Positions 39,884-49,337 of a stretch of DNA of 64,000 nucleotides are shown in pieces (positions within the stretch are counted from its first letter, which is position 1; the number at the start of each line of letters is the position of its first letter). The translations under genes and the position numbers were made by a program. The notes beneath the pieces are model-generated. The model was not told the origin of the DNA. It worked only from the letters and a program-made list of their open reading frames with translations, and did no database searches. This stretch comes from Tritrichomonas musculus (taxonomy: Eukaryota > Parabasalia > Tritrichomonadida > Tritrichomonadidae): contig JAPFFF010000021.1 of NCBI GenBank assembly GCA_039105265.1, positions 1,922,001-1,986,000 on the forward strand, in the 5' to 3' direction.

Positions 39884-41272
39884 TTATTCATTTTTATCAC
39901 CACCCATTATCGAAATCTTCAGCATTCGGATACTTTTATCTAGGTCATCAAATTGCTTTGAATGAGCTTCATACAATTTTTTAACATTGCTTTCTATTGG
40001 AGGAATATCTTTTATAATTTTATTTAAATCAATAGCTTTATCTGCGCTGGGCTGAATAATATTACTTTGCTTAATGTTTTGAATTCGCTCTAGCAGTGAT
40101 GAATAATTTCCAACCATTTTTAATTTTTTCATTTCGGAAATAAATTGATTGATTTTAATTTGAACATTTCGATTCCTTTCCAAAATTTCTTGTCTTCTTT
40201 GTTGCAACAGTTTGAATCTCTTATTTAATTGGCTTTCATAATAAATTGATTGATCTTCAATTTCTTGATAGGAACCGTCGGAAAATAGGAGAACTAACAT
40301 TTTTGAATCTTTATTATTCGATTTAATTATATTAATTATTTCTGTATTTGTAAAACTAATATCTAATTTAATAGCACATTCATCAAAAAATTGATAACAA
40401 TTATCTCCAATGCCAAACAGATAAGGCCCAGATGAAATCAAACGAGATAATTTAATTCCTTGCAATGAGTGACATTTAGCATCAATAATTTTTTGTTGTT
40501 GGAATAATGAAGGATAAGAAGGAATTGATATTCTATATATCGAACCATCGTTACAAAGAGCATATATATCATCATTTTTCATTGAAAAATCGACAATATT
40601 CATATCATCATCAATATCTATATGTATAGGATAAAAAACTGGTTCGATGTCAATGCCAAACAAACTATCGAATTTATAAAAATTATTTTCAATCGGAACA
40701 AAGCAAGAATCAAAATAACTTTTCTTGATATTGGGAAGTTCTTCTTTTAATTTCCCATATTGCAGTATAGATAATGTAAAATGATCTGTAACAAATGGAG
40801 TAATTATATAAAAATCTTTTGTATTAATTAAAGAAATCAGTGAAAATTGACGCAAAATCGAATTACTTTGGCAATTTTTACATTGAGTTAAATTATTTAT
40901 TGGAAATGATTTTATTATTTGATTTTTTTGATAATCAATTAAATTTATTTTGTCTTTAAACGACGCAATAACAATATCTTCTTCAATCCGCGACCAAAAA
41001 ATATTGATTAATTGACTGTCTTCTGTACTTAAAAAAATTGGGAAAGGCTCTTTTTCTGCAAAATCTATTACTTCATATGAAGTCGATTCATTAAAATCTT
41101 CTGAGATAATTAATACTTTTTTATTTGTTTTATTAAATTGGATTGGCTGAATTTTGTTATCAATCGATATAAAATGATTTTCACTTTCTTGTTTTTGATC
41201 AAAATTACCCGCTTTTCCATTATCAAACAGCGAAAAATTATTTTTTCCGAATTGAACCTCAAAATGCAACAT
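39884..41272 (-). CDS. Beta-propeller plus coiled-coil protein, 462 aa (possible Nup88-like)
   Basis: Unrecognised at sequence level. Residues 1-320 show repeated short beta strands (for example V-L-I-I-S-E-D, I-V-I-A-S-F-K-D, I-Y-A-L-C-N-D-G-S-I-Y-R) like a divergent WD-type propeller. Residues 330-455 form a coiled coil rich in Gln, Arg and Lys. A propeller followed by a coiled coil is the plan of the nucleoporin Nup88/Nup82, but no diagnostic motif was seen, so this is a weak suggestion. The open frame extends to a TTG at 41299; the first ATG is at 41272. It is divergent from the uL2 gene with about 110 bp between ATGs. Confidence 0.6.
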   Translation of the reverse strand: MLHFEVQFGKNNFSLFDNGKAGNFDQKQESENHFISIDNKIQPIQFNKTNKKVLIISEDFNESTSYEVIDFAEKEPFPIFLSTEDSQLINIFWSRIEEDIVIASFKDKINLIDYQKNQIIKSFPINNLTQCKNCQSNSILRQFSLISLINTKDFYIITPFVTDHFTLSILQYGKLKEELPNIKKSYFDSCFVPIENNFYKFDSLFGIDIEPVFYPIHIDIDDDMNIVDFSMKNDDIYALCNDGSIYRISIPSYPSLFQQQKIIDAKCHSLQGIKLSRLISSGPYLFGIGDNCYQFFDECAIKLDISFTNTEIINIIKSNNKDSKMLVLLFSDGSYQEIEDQSIYYESQLNKRFKLLQQRRQEILERNRNVQIKINQFISEMKKLKMVGNYSSLLERIQNIKQSNIIQPSADKAIDLNKIIKDIPPIESNVKKLYEAHSKQFDDLDKSIRMLKISIMGGDKNE

Positions 41273-41382
41273 CAAATCAATTAAACGTTTTCTGGTCAAA
41301 TAGTAACAATTAAAAAAATTGACCTTAAAATTAAGGTGAAATTTCGGCGGTTACGAGAGGTTTGGTCTAGCCTTTTGAAAAA
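41273..41382. promoter_or_regulatory. Divergent promoter region upstream of uL2 (RPL8)
   Basis: Short shared upstream region. It includes an inverted repeat CCTTAA-AA-TTAAGG at about 41322-41335, a GC-richer patch CGGCGGTTACGAG and, just before the ribosomal protein ATG, AGCCTTTTGAAAAAATG. The CCTTT element near the start resembles an initiator-type motif reported for trichomonads. Assignment is tentative. Confidence 0.4.
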
Positions 41383-42156
41383 ATGGGGCATATTATCCGT
41401 GCTCAACGTAGAGGTAATGGTAACGTTTTCCGTGCACATACTCATCACAGGAAAGGTGCTGCTAAATTCAGGGAAATTGATGCCGCTGAACGCTCATCTA
41501 AGCTTGTTGGTGTTGTCAAAGCTCTTATTCACGATCCAGGACGTGGCGCTCCATTAATGACAGTTGTTTTCAATAAACCAAACAACTCAGGTCTCGAATC
41601 AAAAAATATTATCGCACCAGAAGGAGTTCATACCGGTCAATTAATTTCATGCGGACCTGAAGCTACACTTCATGTTGGAAACATTCTTCCACTTGGACAA
41701 ATCCCAGAAGGAACTGAAGTTAACAATGTTGAACATCACCCAGGTGATGGCGGAAAATATGGCAGATGCTCTGGTGATTCTTGCCGTATTATCGCACACA
41801 GTGATGACGGTTATACTCGTGTTCAACTCCCATCAGGCCGTAAAGTTGTTGTAGCAAGCAATTGCCGTGCATGCCTCGGAGTTGTTGCAGGTGGTGGACG
41901 TCTTGAAAAACCACTTCTCAAAGCAGGAACAGTTGCACACAAATATCGCGCTAAGAGGAAGACATGGCCAGTCGTTCGTGGTACAGCTATGAACCCTGTC
42001 GATCACAAACACGGAGGTGGTTCTCACCAACATATTGGTAAGCCAAGCACAGTTTCACGTAACGCTCGTCCAGGACAGAAGATTGGTCTTGTTGCTGCAC
42101 GTAGAACCGGACGTAGGAGAGGTACCATTGCCGTTGCCGCTAATACTAAAGCATAA
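41383..42156 (+). CDS. RPL8: 60S ribosomal protein uL2 (RPL8), 257 aa
   Basis: Cytosolic large-subunit protein next to the peptidyl-transferase centre. Matches eukaryotic RPL8 along its whole length: M-G-H-I-I-R-A-Q-R at the start, H-D-P-G-R-G-A-P-L, the conserved H-P-x-G-G-G-x-H region near the C-terminus ([10 protein letters not shown]), and A-R-R-T-G-R-R-R-G. Length is standard (about 257). GC content and codon choice are clearly higher than in the surroundings, as expected for a highly expressed gene. The stop is TAAA. Confidence 0.98.
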   Translation: MGHIIRAQRRGNGNVFRAHTHHRKGAAKFREIDAAERSSKLVGVVKALIHDPGRGAPLMTVVFNKPNNSGLESKNIIAPEGVHTGQLISCGPEATLHVGNILPLGQIPEGTEVNNVEHHPGDGGKYGRCSGDSCRIIAHSDDGYTRVQLPSGRKVVVASNCRACLGVVAGGGRLEKPLLKAGTVAHKYRAKRKTWPVVRGTAMNPVDHKHGGGSHQHIGKPSTVSRNARPGQKIGLVAARRTGRRRGTIAVAANTKA

Positions 42157-42357
42157 ATTTTTTGAGATAACTAATAAAGCATTTAACATTTTCTCAAATA
42201 TATATTTTTTAAAAAAGAGAATCACCAAATATTTATTTCCATAAAACAAATCAAAAGACGATTATTTTTAATGTAAATTATCAAATAACGATTTAACAAC
42301 TTTTTATATTAAAAATAATCGTTTTCATTTTACAACCGTTTACTTTTTTAGGCTGAA

Positions 42358-43689
42358 ATGGAGAGAAAAACTTATATGGAAAACCCTTCAAAAATGCAAA
42401 AGCTAAAAAGTCAATCAAATTCACGATCGCCAGCAGGAACGCGACTTCCATCATATCCTGTTCACGATTATCCTCTACAAACACCTCCAACAAGAGAATT
42501 TCGCCAACCCAATCGAATTGTATCACCTGATAAACCAGATTCACCCGAACTACTACTCCTCGACAATGTTTACAATAAAATACAGCTTGAATCAGCGCTT
42601 CAGATATGGCGTCAAAAAACTCTTCAAAGAAGACAGAAGAAAAGAATTTTTCAACAATCTTTAGCAACTTCAAATTTTGACATCGAACCAAGAATTAATT
42701 CTATTTATCGAGGACATCAAACTCAATCAATGCGAAAAATGATGTGTCAAATGAAACATCAATTATCATTAAATCGAGAAAGTACTGTTGCTGAAGTAAT
42801 CCTAAACAGAAGGACGCTTTGCAAATATTTTGGACAATGGCAATCAAGATTGACATCGATTGTACAGAGGCATACCGCCAAAAAAATCAAAAAAGCTGAA
42901 GCATATCAGGTATCATCAATTCCAGATATGATGGCTCGGCTTCATTCATTATTAACACGCCAAGCAGAACTCGAAACAGAATTAGAATCAAAAGAACAAG
43001 AAATCGCAGATATTTCAGCAGTAATAAAAGATAACCAAGGCCATTCAGATCGTATTGATGAAGAAATGAAGGAAGCAATGATGGAAAATCAACGAGTTGT
43101 TGGATTGAAAAATAGTATCGATCACGATTATAAAGACCAAATTGCAACACTCAAAATGTCACTTAGTAAAGAGATTAATTTAACTCAAGAAAAAATTGAA
43201 GAGGGCCAGCAAAGGCTTGCTCAGCAAGAAAAAGCAAAGAAAATTACATCAAATAATCTTTTCGAATCTCAAGAAGCTCTTCAAAACAAAATGAATATTA
43301 TTAAAGAAAAACTTGCAACAGCGCAATCAATTGCCCTTCAAATGCGCGACCAACTTCTTCGAAATGATGAAGAACAAACAGAGAATTCTCGTGAATTAAT
43401 TATGATCCAAGGCGAAATTGCGAGAATGAGAGAAGAGTGTAACAATATGTCAAATCAAAGCCATTTGGCAGAAACAGCAAATAATCAAAGTTTGGATAAA
43501 CTCAAAGATGTTTATGCACAGACAATTGAACAATTCAATCAAATCAAAGTGAGAATAAGACAAAATAATCAAGAATTAACAAATCAAGATGCTAGACTTG
43601 AATCATTAACTAGAGAATTAGCCCTTTGCAGACAGAGATCAAAAACTGCAATGGACGCATTTAGAGAAGACGATGAAAATACTTTTTAA
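42358..43689 (+). CDS. Coiled-coil protein with two Sfi1-like motifs, 443 aa
   Basis: Residues 1-65 are Pro/Ser-rich and disordered. Residues 75-175 contain two Trp-centred helices, A-L-Q-I-W-R-Q-K and L-C-K-Y-F-G-Q-W-Q, that resemble the centrin-binding repeats of Sfi1; two copies only, so this is tentative. Residues 190-430 are a long parallel-type coiled coil rich in Glu, Gln and Lys. Such a layout suits a cytoskeletal or basal-body linker. No named family recognised. The ATG is preceded by ACCGTTTACTTTTTTAGG. Confidence 0.6.
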   Translation: MERKTYMENPSKMQKLKSQSNSRSPAGTRLPSYPVHDYPLQTPPTREFRQPNRIVSPDKPDSPELLLLDNVYNKIQLESALQIWRQKTLQRRQKKRIFQQSLATSNFDIEPRINSIYRGHQTQSMRKMMCQMKHQLSLNRESTVAEVILNRRTLCKYFGQWQSRLTSIVQRHTAKKIKKAEAYQVSSIPDMMARLHSLLTRQAELETELESKEQEIADISAVIKDNQGHSDRIDEEMKEAMMENQRVVGLKNSIDHDYKDQIATLKMSLSKEINLTQEKIEEGQQRLAQQEKAKKITSNNLFESQEALQNKMNIIKEKLATAQSIALQMRDQLLRNDEEQTENSRELIMIQGEIARMREECNNMSNQSHLAETANNQSLDKLKDVYAQTIEQFNQIKVRIRQNNQELTNQDARLESLTRELALCRQRSKTAMDAFREDDENTF

Positions 43690-43874
43690 TTTGATAGATA
43701 AATAATTATTATTATTATATTATTACGAATAAAAGATTTACTGTTAAAATACATTACGATATAAGTCTTTTTTAATACAACTTTTTGAGGCCTTTTTTGC
43801 TCTTATTTTTTAAAATGAAGTTCATTTTAGAATTTTTGTAAAAACAATTATTTTATTAAAAATTGAAGAAATGA

Positions 43875-44765
43875 TCAACTAAGATCTAAGTCATCTATAT
43901 CTAAAACGCGCTCATTAACGATATCAGATACATTTTCAGAACACATTATTGGTGTATCTTGAAATGTTACCAGATTTTCCATTAATTTGAAAGCGCTCTC
44001 TTTATCAAAGCAAGCAAAACACATTAAAATCGATGGATTTAATTGAGAAAGCGACATTTTCATTACCTTTTGATTATAGAAAGTGTCATGAGATTCATCA
44101 GAAAGAGCAGCTGGCTGAACAACATGTGGATCAAAATAAAACACTTCATCCGATTCATTAATTTTAACAACATAATAAGCTGAGCCTGAATAGCCACTAA
44201 CCATTCCAATTATACTTTGAAGAGAAAAAACGTGCTTTATAAAAGGTGCAAGAGATTTATCAAAAGTTTGTAATCCACATTTTAGTGGAATCATAATAAT
44301 AATTGGATATTCAATATTTTCGATTTTTGATGGTTCAAATATTGAATCTACTAAATAATAATATGAAAGAGAATATCGATCAAAAATTTTGCAAAAAGCT
44401 TGTGCAACCTGTGATGGTTTTGCCCATTCACCAGGAGCTACACCAATTTCTTTTGTTGCCGAAACTAGACTATGGATTGAAAAAACAGATTTTTCTGTGT
44501 CAAAAAATAAAGATAAAAAATTTTCAATAATTCCAAACTTTTTTTGAAATAGTTCTGGACTTATAGCTTGATACAATTTAATATATTGAGCAACAATTCC
44601 TTGACAGCAACGATAACAACAACCCCATCCAACATCTGAAATTATTGAGGTTCCTAATATAGGAGCAAAATCAGATCTATACGTAAACCTCGGTCTATTT
44701 TTAAACTCTTCAACATTACTATCATCATCAGTATGCTTCCATAAACCTTTAATATAATTAAACAT
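43875..44765 (-). CDS. ATG4: ATG4-type autophagy cysteine protease (C54), 296 aa
   Basis: Processes and deconjugates ATG8 from lipid in autophagy. The Cys box reads I-S-D-V-G-W-G-C-C-Y-R-C-C-Q (family T-S-D-x-G-W-G-C-M-x-R). The Asp-His pair lies in Y-F-D-P-H-V-V-Q-P-A, and the region before it (G-M-V-S-G-Y-S-G-S-A-Y-Y-V-V) fits the fold. All three catalytic residues are present. At 296 aa it is a compact version (human about 390), lacking the long C-terminal tail. It implies that this organism has an ATG8 conjugation system. Confidence 0.92.
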   Translation of the reverse strand: MFNYIKGLWKHTDDDSNVEEFKNRPRFTYRSDFAPILGTSIISDVGWGCCYRCCQGIVAQYIKLYQAISPELFQKKFGIIENFLSLFFDTEKSVFSIHSLVSATKEIGVAPGEWAKPSQVAQAFCKIFDRYSLSYYYLVDSIFEPSKIENIEYPIIIMIPLKCGLQTFDKSLAPFIKHVFSLQSIIGMVSGYSGSAYYVVKINESDEVFYFDPHVVQPAALSDESHDTFYNQKVMKMSLSQLNPSILMCFACFDKESAFKLMENLVTFQDTPIMCSENVSDIVNERVLDIDDLDLS

Positions 44766-45385
44766 CAGAAGATTGAAAAATACTTTGTAAAGTATTGAAA
44801 AATGATTTTACTTTGATTTTATTGAATTATTTTTAAATAGAAAATTTAAATGAACAATCTCAATAAAATTGAATTATTTGTAACACTTTATACAGAATCA
44901 TGATAATCCAAGATATGCAAAGATTTAAAAATGGCCAACCAAACAATATGCCAATGATTTATTAGAGAGATTATCTATTTTATAATCTAATTGCAAAATA
45001 TGGAAATTCAACTGTATGATGAGAATTTTCAATTCATAAAAATTCTTAGACGTTTTGATTTTCGGTTTTATTTTTTTATTCTCAAGTAGTATGATAAAAT
45101 AATACATAAAAATATTTTTTAATATTTGCTTGTTAAATATTTTATTTATATGCTAAATAAAATTTTCAAAATATAAAGATATATCTATTTTTTCCTAGGA
45201 CAAATAGGCAATCAATCCTAAAAATAAATGTAAAGATTATTCAAATCAAAAAATTGAATAATTTATTTTTTTTCTTAATTCAATTTAAAATATTCAATTT
45301 CCGGAAATAATTAGAGTTTGTATTTATTCAAAAGTTATTTTTTTTAATATCCATTATTTATTCTCAAATATATTTCATTGTAAAT
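44766..45385. other. Divergent spacer between ATG4 and the MED14-like gene
   Basis: About 620 bp of AT-rich DNA with the promoters of both genes. No repeat or RNA recognised; a 60-codon frame on the minus strand looks random. Confidence 0.3.
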
Positions 45386-48382
45386 ATGCTATTTAAAATA
45401 AAAATATCGAAAAAAAGCGTTTTTTTATATAAATTTAATTTCAAAAGAAACTTTTTGAAAAATCTGAAAAAAAAAAGTATTAAAACTCTAGGCTCTATGA
45501 ATCAAGAAGCGTCTAGAGGCAATCCGTCAAAAAAAAATTGGCCTCTGGACGTTTTATTCCATTCAGTTTTACATTATTGCGAGAAAGAAATTTCGTCAAA
45601 TATCAATCAGCGATTGCCACCTTTAATTCATAAGAAAATGCTTTCTCATGTATTATATCAAGTAAGAGTAAGAATATCAAGACTTTATGTCGTTTACAAA
45701 TGGAATAAGAAACAGGCTCAAGTATACAAAAAAAGCGATTCCAAAAATTCTTATTTTTACAGACTTCAATTATCGATTGATAATTTGCAGAATATATACA
45801 ATGGCTTTCGTAAAGTATGCTTTAAAAGTGCCAATTTTCCTATCAGAATTAATCAAATCGAAATACCAAAAGGCGACTTCTCAAAAACATTTTTCAAAAA
45901 TGAAATCCTTCAAACACAAATTCATAATTCTGTTACCAATGCTCAATTATTTCACGATGAATTTACTATTTTTTCTAAAAATAAATTTCAAATAACAATA
46001 AAATTCAGCAAAACTATCAAATTACAGAGATTTTGCATATACTATCCAGGTGAAATTAATATTGAATCAACACTAGTCAAAAAAATTGCCCAAAATTGCC
46101 ATTATATTTTAAATAACTCATCAAATCCACTTTATGAATGTTGCGATTTTCTAGAAAAAATATATATGCATTTTTATTTCATTCTTGTTTGCAAATCTTT
46201 AATGACATATAAAAAGATTCATAAATTTACAATTTTGCACAAAAATGATTTAGTAGTTTTGAATTTTTATGAATTAAGAATGAATTTTTCATTAATTCTT
46301 CTTCAATCTTCTGTTTATATTTTTTCTCACAATACTCAAGCCAATATAAAAGTACCAATAGAAAGTTTAGATGATATACCATATGTTCTTTATAAGATTC
46401 AATATTATGGTTCTCTTTTTTTATTCTCTCAATTTCAAAAGCGTATTGATGAATGGTTAACATCATCAAAAAGCTATTCAACATATATTGATAGGGAATA
46501 TTGTTATTTTTATTTTTTATTTTTTGATCATCCAATTACCAAAATATCATTCAATTCAGAAAACGAATTATATTGTAAACATACAGATTTTTTAACCTCT
46601 CTTTTAACACAAGATACGGTATTATTTTTCGAATATATCAGATCGTTTGAAATACGAATAATTGCTGAATCAGCCGGATTTTCACGTTTAGTATTATACG
46701 ATGATTTATCATTTAAAAAAGCATTACAAGAACTTCAAAAGAACCCTTTATCGCTTCAATTTCTCTCCTCATTAGGTCCGACCAATTATTTTCTGAAAAA
46801 TATGTATAAAGGGAATCAGAACACTCTTTCACATTTTAAGCAAATCATGCTCGCTGCCACTCGTTCGATCATATACAATGACCTCAATCTCACCTTGTAT
46901 GCCAACAACATCAACTCCACTTTTTCAGAGAAAGAGATGCTAATTTCAACCGACACCTATGGTCAAATTAAATTCAAAATAGATAAAAACGGTTATTGGT
47001 CAATTAAATTTAACCAGTCGAATGTTTTACAGAATATCAACATGGCGGTTATGTTCCAAGGGCGAACTATATATCTACGGTTTGACGGTTGGATATACAA
47101 TTTGATAACGTCGGTTATGACGACCGTTAAGATGATTGACCAAGCCTTTAATCAATTCAAGAACAACAGGTCGATTTCGGTTTTTCACGTTATCCGCAAA
47201 ACGGCACTTTTTTTCAAAAGTGTCTGTCCGCCGTTAAAGACGTTAGCTCACCCCACCTCACCTATCTTTCTCAAATTGCAGCCCATTCAATTTGTTGGCC
47301 ACTTTCTTCATTACGATGTATTTGAGATCTTCACTTCACTTCCCGCGATCAAGCTTCACTTTGTCAACCATCCCAATCTAGACATTTGCGTGATGAAGGC
47401 AATTGAGGAGGATTTGATCGACCAACGGTTTGGCCCGTTTTTGTATTATTTGCTTCCCGTTTTCCCTCATTTTTTCCACATTTTCGATGGAGACGGTTGG
47501 CAGATAATTGACATAAATCTGAGGGGAACGTTTAGCTTAATGTACCAATCTAAATATATGGTATATTTCCAACAACAGGCCAAAAATAGCTTCAATGTCG
47601 CTATACCTTCAATAGGGAAGTCCCTTATTTTCAATATACCTCTCTCAATTTTCCCTCTGTTCACAAATCAGAATTCATCGACAAAAAAGACGAGACCAGG
47701 AGTCAGAAAGCCGCAAGTAATTCGTGTGACAATGTCAGATTTGGTCCTCTTTAGGGATTCTATTTTACACTTTTTCAACGAACACAGATTCTTGACCAAT
47801 TATGGATTCAATTATATAATTTTCGATCCAAGATCAAATTTGATTAAAAATAATGATTTGCCAGAAAATTTAAATTGGATAAAAATGAACGTGTCTTTGG
47901 GACCTCATGGCCTTAATTTTGAAATTTTGGATGACTTATCTAATCCCGCAATATACGCATTCAAATATTTCGTTTCAATGGATTTTAGTAGTAGATCAAA
48001 TCGACTCAAAATTTTAACTTTTTTATTCGATTGCCTTCAAATACAAAAACCAACAGGAGTTAGTTTATTTTATTGCTTGAAATGTTTATTAGATACAGAT
48101 TCTTCAAAAATTGATTGGGAAAAAACTTTCTTATCAAGTTTTGTTGATGTTCCAAATTGCGTTATCGAATTACATTTGTTTGTAGAAGATAAAGAATATA
48201 AAATTATTATTGATTCAAAGCAAGAAAGCCTTGATAGTGAAGATGCTGTAGTGAAAGTAATTAAACCAAATGGAGACTTAGCACCAGTTCAAAGACTCAA
48301 AGATGATTTAGAAAAATGGCTAAATAATTTATTGAGTAAGAATTCTACAGAAAAAGTTCTCTACGAATTTTCATTTTTATAA
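45386..48382 (+). CDS. Mediator subunit 14 (MED14/Rgr1)-like protein, 998 aa
   Basis: Large protein whose N-terminal block after M-N-Q-E-A-S-R resembles MED14: P-L-D-V-L-F-H-S-V-L-H, then L-P-P-L-I-H-K-K, and R-V-R-I-S-R-L-Y-V-V-Y-K-W-N-K-K, corresponding to the family's helical start ending in L-x-x-L-V-K-W. MED14 is the backbone linking head, middle and tail of Mediator. The rest is long, mixed alpha/beta and poorly conserved; length matches the family (about 1000-1450). The first ATG (45386) adds 37 Lys/Phe-rich residues; the ATG at 45497 fits the conserved start better and may be the real one. Bases 46840-47700 are visibly richer in GC than the flanks. Confidence 0.65.
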   Translation: MLFKIKISKKSVFLYKFNFKRNFLKNLKKKSIKTLGSMNQEASRGNPSKKNWPLDVLFHSVLHYCEKEISSNINQRLPPLIHKKMLSHVLYQVRVRISRLYVVYKWNKKQAQVYKKSDSKNSYFYRLQLSIDNLQNIYNGFRKVCFKSANFPIRINQIEIPKGDFSKTFFKNEILQTQIHNSVTNAQLFHDEFTIFSKNKFQITIKFSKTIKLQRFCIYYPGEINIESTLVKKIAQNCHYILNNSSNPLYECCDFLEKIYMHFYFILVCKSLMTYKKIHKFTILHKNDLVVLNFYELRMNFSLILLQSSVYIFSHNTQANIKVPIESLDDIPYVLYKIQYYGSLFLFSQFQKRIDEWLTSSKSYSTYIDREYCYFYFLFFDHPITKISFNSENELYCKHTDFLTSLLTQDTVLFFEYIRSFEIRIIAESAGFSRLVLYDDLSFKKALQELQKNPLSLQFLSSLGPTNYFLKNMYKGNQNTLSHFKQIMLAATRSIIYNDLNLTLYANNINSTFSEKEMLISTDTYGQIKFKIDKNGYWSIKFNQSNVLQNINMAVMFQGRTIYLRFDGWIYNLITSVMTTVKMIDQAFNQFKNNRSISVFHVIRKTALFFKSVCPPLKTLAHPTSPIFLKLQPIQFVGHFLHYDVFEIFTSLPAIKLHFVNHPNLDICVMKAIEEDLIDQRFGPFLYYLLPVFPHFFHIFDGDGWQIIDINLRGTFSLMYQSKYMVYFQQQAKNSFNVAIPSIGKSLIFNIPLSIFPLFTNQNSSTKKTRPGVRKPQVIRVTMSDLVLFRDSILHFFNEHRFLTNYGFNYIIFDPRSNLIKNNDLPENLNWIKMNVSLGPHGLNFEILDDLSNPAIYAFKYFVSMDFSSRSNRLKILTFLFDCLQIQKPTGVSLFYCLKCLLDTDSSKIDWEKTFLSSFVDVPNCVIELHLFVEDKEYKIIIDSKQESLDSEDAVVKVIKPNGDLAPVQRLKDDLEKWLNNLLSKNSTEKVLYEFSFL

Positions 48383-48498
48383 GGTTATATTATTTTTTTT
48401 TTTTATTTTTAAATTTCTTACTATGTTAGTCAACTTGTTTAATAATAAAAAATTAAATCTTTTATAATTTTTTTTGCAACATTTGTTTATTTATGAAA

Positions 48499-49116
48499 CT
48501 AACAGCAAGATTTATCTTTCTTTTCAGATGTAGGAGCAATTACTATTTGAATTGGCTCATTTTCTGAATTCTTTGGTGGAGCAACTAAGGTTTTGACAAA
48601 GGATTCAAATGCTTCATCAACATTTGTTCCATCTTTTGCAGAAACTTTAAAATATTGAGTTACATGATTTTTCTGTTTCCATTTATCAACTGTTTCTTGC
48701 GTTATTTTTTGTTCACATTCTTCAACATCGCATTTGTTGCCAAGAAGGAGGATTGGTGGGTTACTATTTGAATCAACTTTGCATGTATCAAGAAACATAT
48801 CCATGTAAATATTGATATCATTAAACGATTCTGGAACTGATAAATCAAAAACTAAAATAAGGCCATTTGCACCACGTAACAAAGAAGGAGCAACACTTCT
48901 AAAACGCTCTTCACCAGCTGTATCCCAAAGCATAACAGTAACCTCTGTGTTCTCAATGTTTAATGAGTGAGTAAAAAATCCTGCGCCAATTGTTGATCTA
49001 GTGTTCTCAATAAAAGTTCCATTACAATAACGATTAATAAGAGATGTTTTGCCTACAAATGATGAACCAAGTACAACGATCTTTAGATCAAGATTACTTC
49101 CTCTTCTCTGCATCAT
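48499..49116 (-). CDS. Rab-family small GTPase, 205 aa
   Basis: Membrane-traffic switch. All GTPase motifs are present: G-S-S-F-V-G-K-T (P-loop), T-I-G-A-G-F (switch I), W-D-T-A-G-E-E-R-F (switch II), N-K-C-D and S-A-K. The C-terminus K-S-C-C is a double-Cys geranylgeranylation signal. The switch region and L-L-R-G-A-N-G are Rab-like, closer to the Rab5/21/24 side than Rab1, but the subgroup is unsure. The open frame extends to a GTG at 49143; the ATG at 49116 (M-M-Q-R-R-G-S) is the likely start. Divergent from the next gene. Confidence 0.93.
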   Translation of the reverse strand: MMQRRGSNLDLKIVVLGSSFVGKTSLINRYCNGTFIENTRSTIGAGFFTHSLNIENTEVTVMLWDTAGEERFRSVAPSLLRGANGLILVFDLSVPESFNDINIYMDMFLDTCKVDSNSNPPILLLGNKCDVEECEQKITQETVDKWKQKNHVTQYFKVSAKDGTNVDEAFESFVKTLVAPPKNSENEPIQIVIAPTSEKKDKSCC

Positions 49117-49337
49117 TTTTTTTTCTAATGGCTTTGATATCACAATTTTTTATAGATTTTTAATTTTGAATGTATAAATGGTTTGGGTTTAGATTTATAA
49201 ACGAGATCATCGACCATTTATACTCATAATATTTTTTATTTTTTGGACTTCATATTGAATTTCGAAATATTTTGAATATAATTTTTGAAAAGAAAATTTT
49301 ATAATTTGCTTAATCAATAAACGTACTCGAAATTAAA

